IMG/VR virus record: IMGVR_UViG_3300035564_000055
Coordinates: 1 to 39,915 of that record
DNA from: a virus
Reading direction: 5' to 3' (one strand)
DNA: 39,915 bases
The notes beneath the pieces are model-generated. The model saw only the letters and a list, made by a program, of their open reading frames with translations, made no database searches and was not told the DNA's origin. This document shows positions 7,144-13,913 of the stretch, piece after piece. The first letter of the stretch is position 1; the number at the start of each line of letters is the position of its first letter. A program made the position numbers and the translations under genes.

Positions 7144-7452
7144 ATGAACGAACAGGAATTGAATGTTATTCGAGAGCGACTTGACGGCGCAATGCCTATG
7201 CCGGAATACGAACCAACACCGAAAGATGAGATCTGGATGATTGACCATCTGATAGAGATCGTTAAGGCATACCGGCAGGATGTGCCTGCATTGTTGGCCG
7301 AGGTGGATAGGCTAAAGAAGGTAGTGACTGAAATCTATGCCGTTCACCAGACGTTTGATCGAAAGTACATGGCGTTTACGGCAAAAGACGAAATGGGAAG
7401 AATTGCCAGGGAGGCAATCAAAGAAGGGGGGACCTGTGAAAATAACCAGTAG
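7144..7452 (+). CDS. Hypothetical helical protein
   Basis: A 102-residue acidic protein, preceded by AGGAGG. It is predominantly helical, with a short leucine-containing heptad stretch around residues 48-65. Not recognised. From this gene to 9636 the sequence becomes more AT-rich, and most genes have individual leaders with strong ribosome sites in place of ATGA coupling, suggesting later-acquired accessory genes. Confidence 0.65.
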   Translation: MNEQELNVIRERLDGAMPMPEYEPTPKDEIWMIDHLIEIVKAYRQDVPALLAEVDRLKKVVTEIYAVHQTFDRKYMAFTAKDEMGRIAREAIKEGGTCENNQ

Positions 7453-7597
7453 ACTTATATCCAAAAGCGGCTTGTCATTTGCTTTGTTGGGAGTGGTGCT
7501 GATGCTATTCAACTCTCCAGAAGACTATATCTTGGTGGTCGGAAAGATATTATTTCTAATCGGAATATGGACATTTATTCTGTTCGATAGCAAATGA
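7436..7597 (+). CDS. Small two-helix membrane protein
   Basis: A 53-residue protein starting at GTG 7436, inside the 3' end of the preceding gene, with GGGGGG directly upstream. After a basic N-terminus (MKITSRLISKS) there are two hydrophobic helices separated by a short polar loop (NSPEDY). It would sit in the cytoplasmic membrane as a hairpin. No family is recognised. Confidence 0.55.
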   Translation: MKITSRLISKSGLSFALLGVVLMLFNSPEDYILVVGKILFLIGIWTFILFDSK

Positions 7598-7647
7598 AAC
7601 TATTATTCTGTTGGATTACAACAAAATCTTTTGAGGGAGGATGAATT

Positions 7648-8238
7648 ATGTTAGATGGAATTAGCAATTATCCTTTGACCTGGCCCGCAACATGGGCACG
7701 AACAAAATCGGGCAGGCGACAGAACTCGCAATTTGCCGACCGGAGTGTAGCAAAAGCGGTTGCATTTGTGCTGGATGAAGTTCGTTTGCTCAAGGCGACG
7801 AATGTTATTATTTCGAGTAATCTTCAGTTGCGAAACGACGGCCTACCTCGCTCCGGCCAGAAAACCCCCGAGGATCCTGGTATAGCTGTCTATTTTATTC
7901 TCCGTGGTCAGCCGCGCGTGCTTGCCTGTGATAAATGGCTACAGATTGAAGATAATTTGTGGGCGATTGGCAAGCATATTGAGGCGATCCGGGGTCAAGA
8001 ACGCTGGGGCGTTGGCACTATAGACCAAGCATTTGCTGGATATGAAGCGTTACCCGCGCCAAAATCAGCGTGGTGGGAAGTGTTGGGGGTTGCTCAAACT
8101 GCGGATATGGAAGTAATACAATCGGCCTATCGAGCATTAGTGAAACAGCATCACCCGGATAAGGGCGGCAGCTCCGACAGCTTTATGCAAGTTCAAAAGG
8201 CTTTTGAGCAGGCCAAAAAAGACAAGTCGAACCAATGA
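7648..8238 (+). CDS. J-domain protein
   Basis: A 196-residue protein with a strong ribosome site (GGGAGGA). Residues 1-135 form an unrecognised N-terminal domain. Residues about 141-190 are a J-domain with WWEVLGV at its start, a basic helix II and the HPD tripeptide at 169-171, the element that stimulates Hsp70 (DnaK) ATPase. The J-domain is at the C-terminus, the reverse of DnaJ, and there is no G/F linker or zinc domain. It probably directs host DnaK to a phage or host complex. The N-terminal domain would choose the target. Confidence 0.8.
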   Translation: MLDGISNYPLTWPATWARTKSGRRQNSQFADRSVAKAVAFVLDEVRLLKATNVIISSNLQLRNDGLPRSGQKTPEDPGIAVYFILRGQPRVLACDKWLQIEDNLWAIGKHIEAIRGQERWGVGTIDQAFAGYEALPAPKSAWWEVLGVAQTADMEVIQSAYRALVKQHHPDKGGSSDSFMQVQKAFEQAKKDKSNQ

Positions 8239-8266
8239 AAACAACATTTGGTTATAAGGTAAAAGC

Positions 8267-8545
8267 ATGAGTGTTTATGTTGACGAGGTAAGGGTGTATC
8301 TCAAAAAGGGTAAAGGCTTTACAGAACATTGGTGCCACATGATGGCCGATACCCCCGAGGAACTCCATGCGATGGCCGACAAAATAGGCCTAGCCCGTAG
8401 GTGGTTTCAAGACAAGCCGCGCTTTCCACATTACGATCTGAGACCATCAAAGAGAATACTTGCTGTGAATTTTGGTGCCGAAGAGATTAGCGCCAAAGAA
8501 ATGGTAACAAGATTTAGTGACATCATAAAGTCTGGAATACCATAA
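8267..8545 (+). CDS. DUF4031-family protein
   Basis: A 92-residue protein. The start MSVYVDEVR, the central ADTPEELHAMADKIGL and RRWFQ, then HYDL and SKR, match the conserved layout of the DUF4031 family as I know it, near full family length. The family is common in phages and bacteria and has no established function. The upstream leader has only a weak ribosome site (AAGG). Confidence 0.8.
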   Translation: MSVYVDEVRVYLKKGKGFTEHWCHMMADTPEELHAMADKIGLARRWFQDKPRFPHYDLRPSKRILAVNFGAEEISAKEMVTRFSDIIKSGIP

Positions 8546-8573
8546 ATCCATCATTTTATCTTAAGGAGAAATA

Positions 8574-8951
8574 ATGGACGACGAAAAAGATTGGTGTAGG
8601 CACTATAACGGCGTGGGAAACGGTCCGGTTTGCAAGGCGGGTGTACTTTACGAAACCGTAAAGGACGTAATTCCAGACGGGCATCCATCTTGGACTTATC
8701 CCTACTACAATCCGAAAGCCCAAACGATCTGTGCAAAGCGAGAATACTATACTGACGCAGAATTAGCGGAGCACGAGAAAGCTGTAGTTGCGTTTATTGA
8801 TAGTATGACTGCTTTCACAGATCGTAAAACCGAGGATTGTATTCATTGCGGAAAGCATGTTACCAAACTCAGGCAGGTAGGGCGTTGTGTCTACGCCGAA
8901 CCATGCGGATGCAGATTATGGCAGGGTAAAGTACCAAAAGCGTGGGCTTAA
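8574..8951 (+). CDS. Cysteine-rich hypothetical protein
   Basis: A 125-residue protein with AAGGAG upstream. It contains several cysteines, including CIHCGKH at about residues 88-94 and CGCRLW near the end, plus C8 and C19, so one or two zinc sites are likely. The N-terminal half resembles small phage proteins that recognise nothing obvious. Function unknown. Confidence 0.65.
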   Translation: MDDEKDWCRHYNGVGNGPVCKAGVLYETVKDVIPDGHPSWTYPYYNPKAQTICAKREYYTDAELAEHEKAVVAFIDSMTAFTDRKTEDCIHCGKHVTKLRQVGRCVYAEPCGCRLWQGKVPKAWA

Positions 8952-8989
8952 CAAACTTTCGTTTTATGTTAAGAAGGGAGAATAAATAA

Positions 8990-9238
8990 ATGGATATTCT
9001 TTACTTGGTATCACTTGGCGCTATTTTTGTTTCGGTAATAGGAATAGCCAAACAATTATTTTACGAAACGACGGAAAGGCAGACAGCCGAATTTAAATCC
9101 TTTACCGAAGGGGTGAAAGCCGATAGGTTATTAATAGGCCGTGACATTGCAGAAACCAAAAACCCTGATCGGTGTGCATACTGTGGCACGCGAAACAAAG
9201 GTAACGATAATTGCAAGGGGTGTGGAGCGCCATTATGA
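8990..9238 (+). CDS. Membrane-anchored zinc-ribbon protein
   Basis: An 82-residue protein. Residues 3-25 are a membrane helix, residues 26-58 are a charged helical linker, and the C-terminus is a zinc ribbon with CAYC at about 63-66 and CKGC at about 76-79. The layout places the ribbon in the cytoplasm next to the membrane. Coupled to the next gene by a TTATGA overlap. Confidence 0.65.
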   Translation: MDILYLVSLGAIFVSVIGIAKQLFYETTERQTAEFKSFTEGVKADRLLIGRDIAETKNPDRCAYCGTRNKGNDNCKGCGAPL

Positions 9239-9396
9239 CCAAAGATGAACGAAAATATATTGTCGAAGCCTACAAACAGGCGAAAAAGAATAAAGTAACA
9301 CGCTATCGTTTTGCTTGGTGGTTGATCGAAAAATACCCCAATCTAGTTGTAGCTATCATCAAAGAGTTTATGAAACTATCGGGTGATTTTGACTAA
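9235..9396 (+). CDS. Small basic hypothetical protein
   Basis: A 53-residue protein whose ATG at 9235 overlaps the previous stop. It is basic in the first half (YKQAKKNKVTRYRF) and amphipathic in the second, with no cysteine or clear membrane segment. An in-frame ATG further upstream lies inside the zinc-ribbon gene and is less likely. Not recognised. Confidence 0.55.
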   Translation: MTKDERKYIVEAYKQAKKNKVTRYRFAWWLIEKYPNLVVAIIKEFMKLSGDFD

Positions 9397-9474
9397 AGAT
9401 TTTATTAGAAACGAATCAATTCATCCTGTTTATTATATCGGATAGTTTATCTCGTAATTAGTGGGGAGGTGGTT

Positions 9475-9636
9475 ATGATCGACTTTGATACCGTGCTGAA
9501 ATTCTACCTGGTAGCGATGGCTGTATATTACTTCATCCTGGCGATTTTACTCGCATCGACGCTGCAATTGTATTTGGTATTGTTTGCGCATTTGAGCGAA
9601 AAAGTAGACTACACCAAGCTAATTTCATGCCGGTGA
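9475..9636 (+). CDS. Small single-pass membrane protein
   Basis: A 53-residue protein with a strong ribosome site (GGGGAGGT). One long hydrophobic stretch at residues about 10-40, rich in leucine, tyrosine and phenylalanine, is flanked by acidic N-terminal and mixed C-terminal tails. It is the last gene of the plus-strand early operon before its terminator. Function unknown. Confidence 0.55.
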   Translation: MIDFDTVLKFYLVAMAVYYFILAILLASTLQLYLVLFAHLSEKVDYTKLISCR

Positions 9637-9682
9637 TAATAGTATTTATCAAAACCATACACATGTTGTCTGAATACTGGAC

Positions 9683-9735
9683 GGGGTATCCCTCACCTAC
9701 CCCATTATTGAAAGAGCCCTGGCAAAGGGCTCTTT
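9683..9735 (+). terminator. Tandem hairpins ending the early operon
   Basis: A first hairpin has arms GGGGTA (9683-9688) and TACCCC (9698-9703). The second has perfect 9-base arms, AAAGAGCCC (9711-9719) and GGGCTCTTT (9727-9735), with a 7-base loop followed by CTTC. The second is a Rho-independent terminator able to act on either strand; it separates the early operon from the convergent minus-strand regulator gene. Confidence 0.8.
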
Positions 9736-9783
9736 CTTCAGCATAGATGGTGTTACAGGTCTAATTATTTGTGTTGGCTTAGT

Positions 9784-10011
9784 TCATAGCATCACCTCTT
9801 TCTCTTTACAGCCATCGCCAAAATAATCATAAAGACTTACCGACCTCCCTATTCCTAACTTTATTCGCACATGGCGCATGTGTAACCTTACGCTCACCCT
9901 GGTTATTCCCAAAGTAGCAACTATCTGCTCGACCGTTTGACCCTGACAGATCAGGTCAATAACCTTTTTCTCGGCCGGAGACAAGAGTTCTCTTGTACTT
10001 TGTTTTGCCAT
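9784..10011 (-). CDS. Stand-alone LuxR/GerE-type helix-turn-helix regulator
   Basis: A 75-residue protein made of almost nothing but a GerE domain: LSPAEKKVIDLICQGQTVEQ, then VATLGITRVSVRLHMRHVRIKLG, matching the LuxR-family four-helix DNA-binding domain. There is no receiver or ligand-binding domain. It lies on the minus strand between the end of the early operon and the end of the late operon. Directly divergent is the promoter of the orphan small RNA. It may control that RNA or the late promoter; both are inferences from position. Confidence 0.8.
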   Translation of the reverse strand: MAKQSTRELLSPAEKKVIDLICQGQTVEQIVATLGITRVSVRLHMRHVRIKLGIGRSVSLYDYFGDGCKEKEVML

Positions 10012-10016
10012 ATACC

Positions 10017-10044
10017 TTTACAATAACAATAAATCATGTATAAT
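10017..10044 (+). promoter_or_regulatory. Promoter of the orphan small RNA
   Basis: TTTACA (10017-10022) and a perfect TATAAT (10039-10044) are 16 bases apart. The predicted start is about 10051. No protein-coding gene lies between this promoter and the terminator at 10146-10174 apart from tiny reading frames. Confidence 0.7.
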
Positions 10045-10050
10045 AAAGCT

Positions 10051-10174
10051 ATGAATAGTCAGCGATCATCAACCGTCAAAGGCCGCAGCAGGGAGTCGGA
10101 GCCCTGCAAAGAGGTGCAATGCCTACCTGGTGATCAAGACTGAGAGGGCTTATCTCGCGAATAAGCCCTTTTTT
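10051..10174 (+). ncRNA. Orphan structured small RNA, about 124 nt
   Basis: The unit has its own promoter and terminator. The RNA folds into one interrupted rod: AGUC (10057-10060) with GACU (10138-10141), GAUCAUCA (10064-10071) with UGGUGAUC (10128-10135), AGGC (10080-10083) with GCCU (10121-10124), and GCAGGG (10088-10093) with CCCUGC (10102-10107) around an 8-base loop. This gives 22 base pairs in nested order. The last internal loop carries AGAGGUGCAAUG, a ribosome-site-like motif followed by the four-codon frame M-P-T-W-stop. A 30-codon frame also starts at 10051. I do not recognise the family. No plus-strand gene follows the terminator, so a trans-acting role is more likely than a riboswitch. 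Confidence 0.7.
10146..10174 (+). terminator. Rho-independent terminator of the small RNA
   Basis: The arms GGGCTTAT (10146-10153) and ATAAGCCC (10161-10168) are perfect, with a 7-base loop and TTTTTT after them. An A-run on the opposite side and its location just beyond the stop at 10210 mean it may also slow late transcription arriving on the minus strand. Confidence 0.9.
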
Positions 10175-10209
10175 GTTTAATGTAGACACCAAATATCCCT
10201 TTTATTAGA

Positions 10210-12801
10210 TCATGCGCCAATCGCCACGCCGGTATCATTGCCAACTAATTCATCAAAATATACCGTCCCGCTAGTTCCTGCGTCAATACCACTGATCGCG
10301 CCCAACACCACGCTTCCCCATGAAGCAAAGCGCGTGTCATTCGCAAATAGCGTCTTAACTTGTTTGCTAATACCGTCTATCAGGAGTTCTATTGATCCAC
10401 TTGTGCCAGAACCCGATTGCAAGTAAATCTCTATATAATGCGGGGCATCTGTAATGTTATACCAACTTGTTTGCTGGTATCCTGCGCTGTTGTCCATTGC
10501 CGTTGCACTAACCATATAGACGCCACCGGAAATCCTGAACTCTAGATAGGCCAGACTGGTAGAACCCGCAATATCATATAGATAGCAAATGTAGAACTTA
10601 TCCAGGTTTGCCATCGTCAGTGTATTGGGATCAAAGTAGAACCGAATACGGGCCTTTCCAGTAGAACTACCCAGGCCAGATACGATAATATCTTTCTCTG
10701 CGGTATCATTGATAAGGACGTTCATACCGTAGCCGGTCCCATTCAGAGCTGCGCCTGCTGCCACAGTTACATCGCCGCTGTCGAGGTGCTGGCTGGATGA
10801 CTGGGTAAAATCTCCACTTTCAAAATTGACGTTGATTAGATAAGTTACCGGCTCAATCATGTTGCCGTTGCGGGTTACTACAGCCTCATCGAGATAATAG
10901 GTTCCCGAATCGCCTGAATTAACCGATGCTATAGCACCAAGAGCAAAGCGATTTAGTTTATTAAAGAGCGCAAAATTGGCAATATTACTGACAGTTTCTT
11001 TCTTGACGTGATCTATATAAATCTTGGCGACACCATCCGATACCCCCGCCGCGGATGCCCTGGTAAGGTGGCACTCAATCACATGTGGCATATCCGCAAT
11101 CGGCCAAGCAGTTGCCCCGGTTTCTGCGCCAGAGTCGTTGTAATAAAGCATTTTTAGTTGATAACCGCTACTGTAAAGAAGTTGCAAGGACAAGCCTAAA
11201 TATCCTGTGGTTGATTCTATCAATCCCGCGATGGTTACATGGCCCGCTGCAATCGTCATACTGTTCGGGTCGATCCAAATCCTGAAGGATATATCGGTTT
11301 CGTTGTTGTATAAACCAAAGTATTTTTTTGCCCATTTAGCGGTTGTCGTTCCGCCGGGTAGCGTAACCGCCATACCGTGACCCGTGCTATTCAATCCTGC
11401 CGGGACTGTGATCGCCAGGTTCCCCGAATCGGTACTTGTTTCTTCGTACTCACTAAAATCACCCGCCTCGTGGGTAATGTTGCAGATAGTTGCGGAAGGT
11501 GTCCACGAACTGGCGACCTGGAACTGAGACGGTTCGGCCCCCTTAATTGTTACCGGCCCCGACATCAGGCGGTATAACTCATCTATAATGATCGGATATA
11601 TTTTCCCTTGCCGCCATTTTTGATAAATATCAGCTATCCATAATTTATAATCCGCCGAGGTTGCCGATCCACCTACGTCTAGGCGATCAAAATTAACCAT
11701 CATAATTTGTCCGTGCAAAATAGCGTAATCCGTCATGGCAATGAGTTGCGCCGCGGTTCTTGCGCCTGCTATCGTCATTTCTATATCGTATAAATTTCCC
11801 GGTGGCATATACAGACTATTGGTGTATCCATAACTTCCTGAACCTGTTAGAGTACCCGCTGCCACCATAGCCACCGCAGAATCCGAGTTCGAATATACTG
11901 ATCCGCCACCTGTAAAAGCAAAATATCTTTCCGACCCAGGCATCCCCATAACGTTACGGATATACTGTTGTTGGTAGCCCAAACCGTATTCCTGGTGTGT
12001 CTCGTCAATGTCACCCATCCCCAGGTTCGTTGCCGTCATCATAGTTTGCCCGTAGCTGCAAATCCCCCAACCGGCGTTATATAATTCAAATAATTGTGCC
12101 AGCGTCAGGCGTCCAGCGTCCCCATCCCTGACCCGGTTGCAGTCCACGTACATATCACCCCGTATGCCTAACTGTTTGTGTAAGGCAAAAGCGCCGCTGG
12201 TATAAACGCTGGAATATATCCCATCGTGCCGGGTCAGCATAACCGGGATACGCTTGTAACCGCCAACCAGCCCATCAAACGAAGCCACTACTACCCCGGA
12301 GGAAGATGCCAGGGTAATGCGGATGCGAATCATGGTGTTGCCCCATGATTCCCCGCCAGTATTGGTCATCTCGGAAAGAGGACAACGAGCAAGCATCCAA
12401 CCGCCGCGCTTTTTATATCCGTCTGCGCCAAAATTAAAATTAAAAGATTTTGAAAAGTCGGTGGTGCTAGAAATATAGAATGTCCAGGATGCGTTTGCCC
12501 AAGTCGCCCAATCCATGTACACCCACAGACCAAAAAATTCGTATTTTCCCAACCCCGCCATGCTGATGGTTTTTGTGGCCGTTTCCGTGCCGGCAACAGG
12601 GGTCGTAATCTTGAGGGAATTGCTACCTTCTTTGACGTTTACTGCATCTGCCGCGATGCTCCCACTTCCCGCCGCAGTCCAATCACCGATAGTTTCAAAA
12701 CCCTCCAGTGCATCATCGGACTGGAGCATCAGGTTTTTAGGCAAAGTAACAGGGGGGGAATTTTTTGACATCGCCCCGTGATTAATTCTTGGATTGGGCA
12801 T
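10210..12801 (-). CDS. Large tail/receptor-binding protein with a degenerate polysaccharide-deacetylase-like domain
   Basis: An 863-residue protein; ATG at 12801 is chosen because AGGAGG lies just upstream. Residues about 30-180 resemble a carbohydrate-binding beta-sandwich. Residues about 185-430 follow the NodB deacetylase layout, starting LTRHDGIYSSVYTSG, but the usual DDG and HxxxH metal residues are not intact. Two related modules of about 200 residues make up the C-terminal part, each starting with an (A/S)GDF-like segment and ending GTxYxDE; these look like LamG/concanavalin-like folds. It is the last late gene, a usual place for host-recognition proteins. Binding surface glycans is more likely than catalysis. 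Confidence 0.65.
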   Translation of the reverse strand: MPNPRINHGAMSKNSPPVTLPKNLMLQSDDALEGFETIGDWTAAGSGSIAADAVNVKEGSNSLKITTPVAGTETATKTISMAGLGKYEFFGLWVYMDWATWANASWTFYISSTTDFSKSFNFNFGADGYKKRGGWMLARCPLSEMTNTGGESWGNTMIRIRITLASSSGVVVASFDGLVGGYKRIPVMLTRHDGIYSSVYTSGAFALHKQLGIRGDMYVDCNRVRDGDAGRLTLAQLFELYNAGWGICSYGQTMMTATNLGMGDIDETHQEYGLGYQQQYIRNVMGMPGSERYFAFTGGGSVYSNSDSAVAMVAAGTLTGSGSYGYTNSLYMPPGNLYDIEMTIAGARTAAQLIAMTDYAILHGQIMMVNFDRLDVGGSATSADYKLWIADIYQKWRQGKIYPIIIDELYRLMSGPVTIKGAEPSQFQVASSWTPSATICNITHEAGDFSEYEETSTDSGNLAITVPAGLNSTGHGMAVTLPGGTTTAKWAKKYFGLYNNETDISFRIWIDPNSMTIAAGHVTIAGLIESTTGYLGLSLQLLYSSGYQLKMLYYNDSGAETGATAWPIADMPHVIECHLTRASAAGVSDGVAKIYIDHVKKETVSNIANFALFNKLNRFALGAIASVNSGDSGTYYLDEAVVTRNGNMIEPVTYLINVNFESGDFTQSSSQHLDSGDVTVAAGAALNGTGYGMNVLINDTAEKDIIVSGLGSSTGKARIRFYFDPNTLTMANLDKFYICYLYDIAGSTSLAYLEFRISGGVYMVSATAMDNSAGYQQTSWYNITDAPHYIEIYLQSGSGTSGSIELLIDGISKQVKTLFANDTRFASWGSVVLGAISGIDAGTSGTVYFDELVGNDTGVAIGA

Positions 12802-12809
12802 AGCGCCTC

Positions 12810-13433
12810 CTAGTCCTGGTCGGCAAAGATGCGAATATGCAGGGCGTTGGCTGTATAGGTCGGAGTACCTCTTGTCACCCAACAGGCAAACAGGTTCTTC
12901 ACTGACCCGGTGCATTTGAAGGGTAGGCTCAGGTTACCCACGGGAGCAATACTGTTGAGCGCCGAGGCGTAGTACAGAGCGACAGGGATTACCGTCACGT
13001 TATTCTGCGCATCGGCATCCGAGATCGACCATGCCGCGTTGTCTGCCGGGGCGGTTACGGTCGCGTCGAATATCCACAGCTCGCCCGCCACTGACTGCAC
13101 CGCATCATCCTCAACGCGGATGCCCGTGATCTTGCCCGTCCCGCCATTGACGCGGGCAATCGAGGTGATGGTTTGTACCGTGCCCACCATATCGCCGGAC
13201 GAGTAAGCCGCGGCCGCTGTGTCAATCACGATGTCGATCTGTACCGCATTGCCACCCAGCGCGCCCAAGTGCGATTCGGTTGCCGCGGGTGTTACCGGAA
13301 GGGTAGTGGTTAGTAAACTCTCCGCCCCTGCCCCGCCCAGGTCCAAAACTACAACCTGTGCTTTCTTTGAACTTTTCTCAACTGCCCGGATCGTCGTTCC
13401 GGTTCCCGCTGTAACTGCAAAATCATCAGCCAT
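12810..13433 (-). CDS. Structural protein of the tail-tip region
   Basis: A 207-residue protein rich in alanine, threonine, glycine and valine, with low charge and a predicted beta-rich fold. It has neither signal peptide nor membrane segment. Placed between two tail-fibre-like genes and only eight bases from the next, it is probably a virion protein such as a fibre or decoration subunit. No family is recognised. Confidence 0.6.
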   Translation of the reverse strand: MADDFAVTAGTGTTIRAVEKSSKKAQVVVLDLGGAGAESLLTTTLPVTPAATESHLGALGGNAVQIDIVIDTAAAAYSSGDMVGTVQTITSIARVNGGTGKITGIRVEDDAVQSVAGELWIFDATVTAPADNAAWSISDADAQNNVTVIPVALYYASALNSIAPVGNLSLPFKCTGSVKNLFACWVTRGTPTYTANALHIRIFADQD

Positions 13434-13445
13434 TTAACACACTCC

Positions 13446-13877
13446 TTAGAAATCGCCTGAATAGGTTAAACCGAGGACGCCCATAGCAGTCCCGGCTGGA
13501 AATAGTACACCTGACCCCAAATTGTTCGTCACTGTCCGCGCCGTGGTAGTAGGTAGCGCCACGCTCGTCACATTGTCAAGGATATTGCCCGTCGCCGCGT
13601 TGTACTCCCAGGTCACGGCGTTTCCCGCCGACACAGGTGCAGCCAGGGCATAATAAACCAGGCATTTATTCGCCTGGATCGTCCCAGTATTGACCGTCAC
13701 GCCCGCTCCATTGACCTTGATCGTCACGCCCGTTTTGGCGTTGGTCGCCTTCACGGCACGGGTGAACGTCACCACGACTGTCGATGCGTCCACGTGTCCC
13801 ACCTCGGCGGATGCAAAGGATAGGGTTTTCTTTTTCCCGAACAGTGACAGCCCCAGCGGGCTTGATAATCTAAGCAT
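13446..13877 (-). CDS. Ig-like structural protein
   Basis: A 143-residue protein. Residues about 20-110 have the alternation of an immunoglobulin-like beta-sandwich, with DASTVVVTFTRAVKA followed by short strands ending in VTWEYNAATG, as in bacterial SwmB-like domains. The start has GGAGG upstream; the same leader contains TTTTATTAGATC on the minus strand. It is probably a fibre-associated or baseplate-associated virion protein. Confidence 0.6.
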   Translation of the reverse strand: MLRLSSPLGLSLFGKKKTLSFASAEVGHVDASTVVVTFTRAVKATNAKTGVTIKVNGAGVTVNTGTIQANKCLVYYALAAPVSAGNAVTWEYNAATGNILDNVTSVALPTTTARTVTNNLGSGVLFPAGTAMGVLGLTYSGDF

Positions 13878-13913
13878 AAGACCTCCGATCTAATAAAATA
13901 TCCGTTTGTTCTG

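Noticed and set aside
10051-10143. 30-codon frame beginning at the predicted small-RNA start
   Set aside because: No ribosome site and the sequence is better explained by the nested base pairs; kept only as a possibility in the RNA entry.
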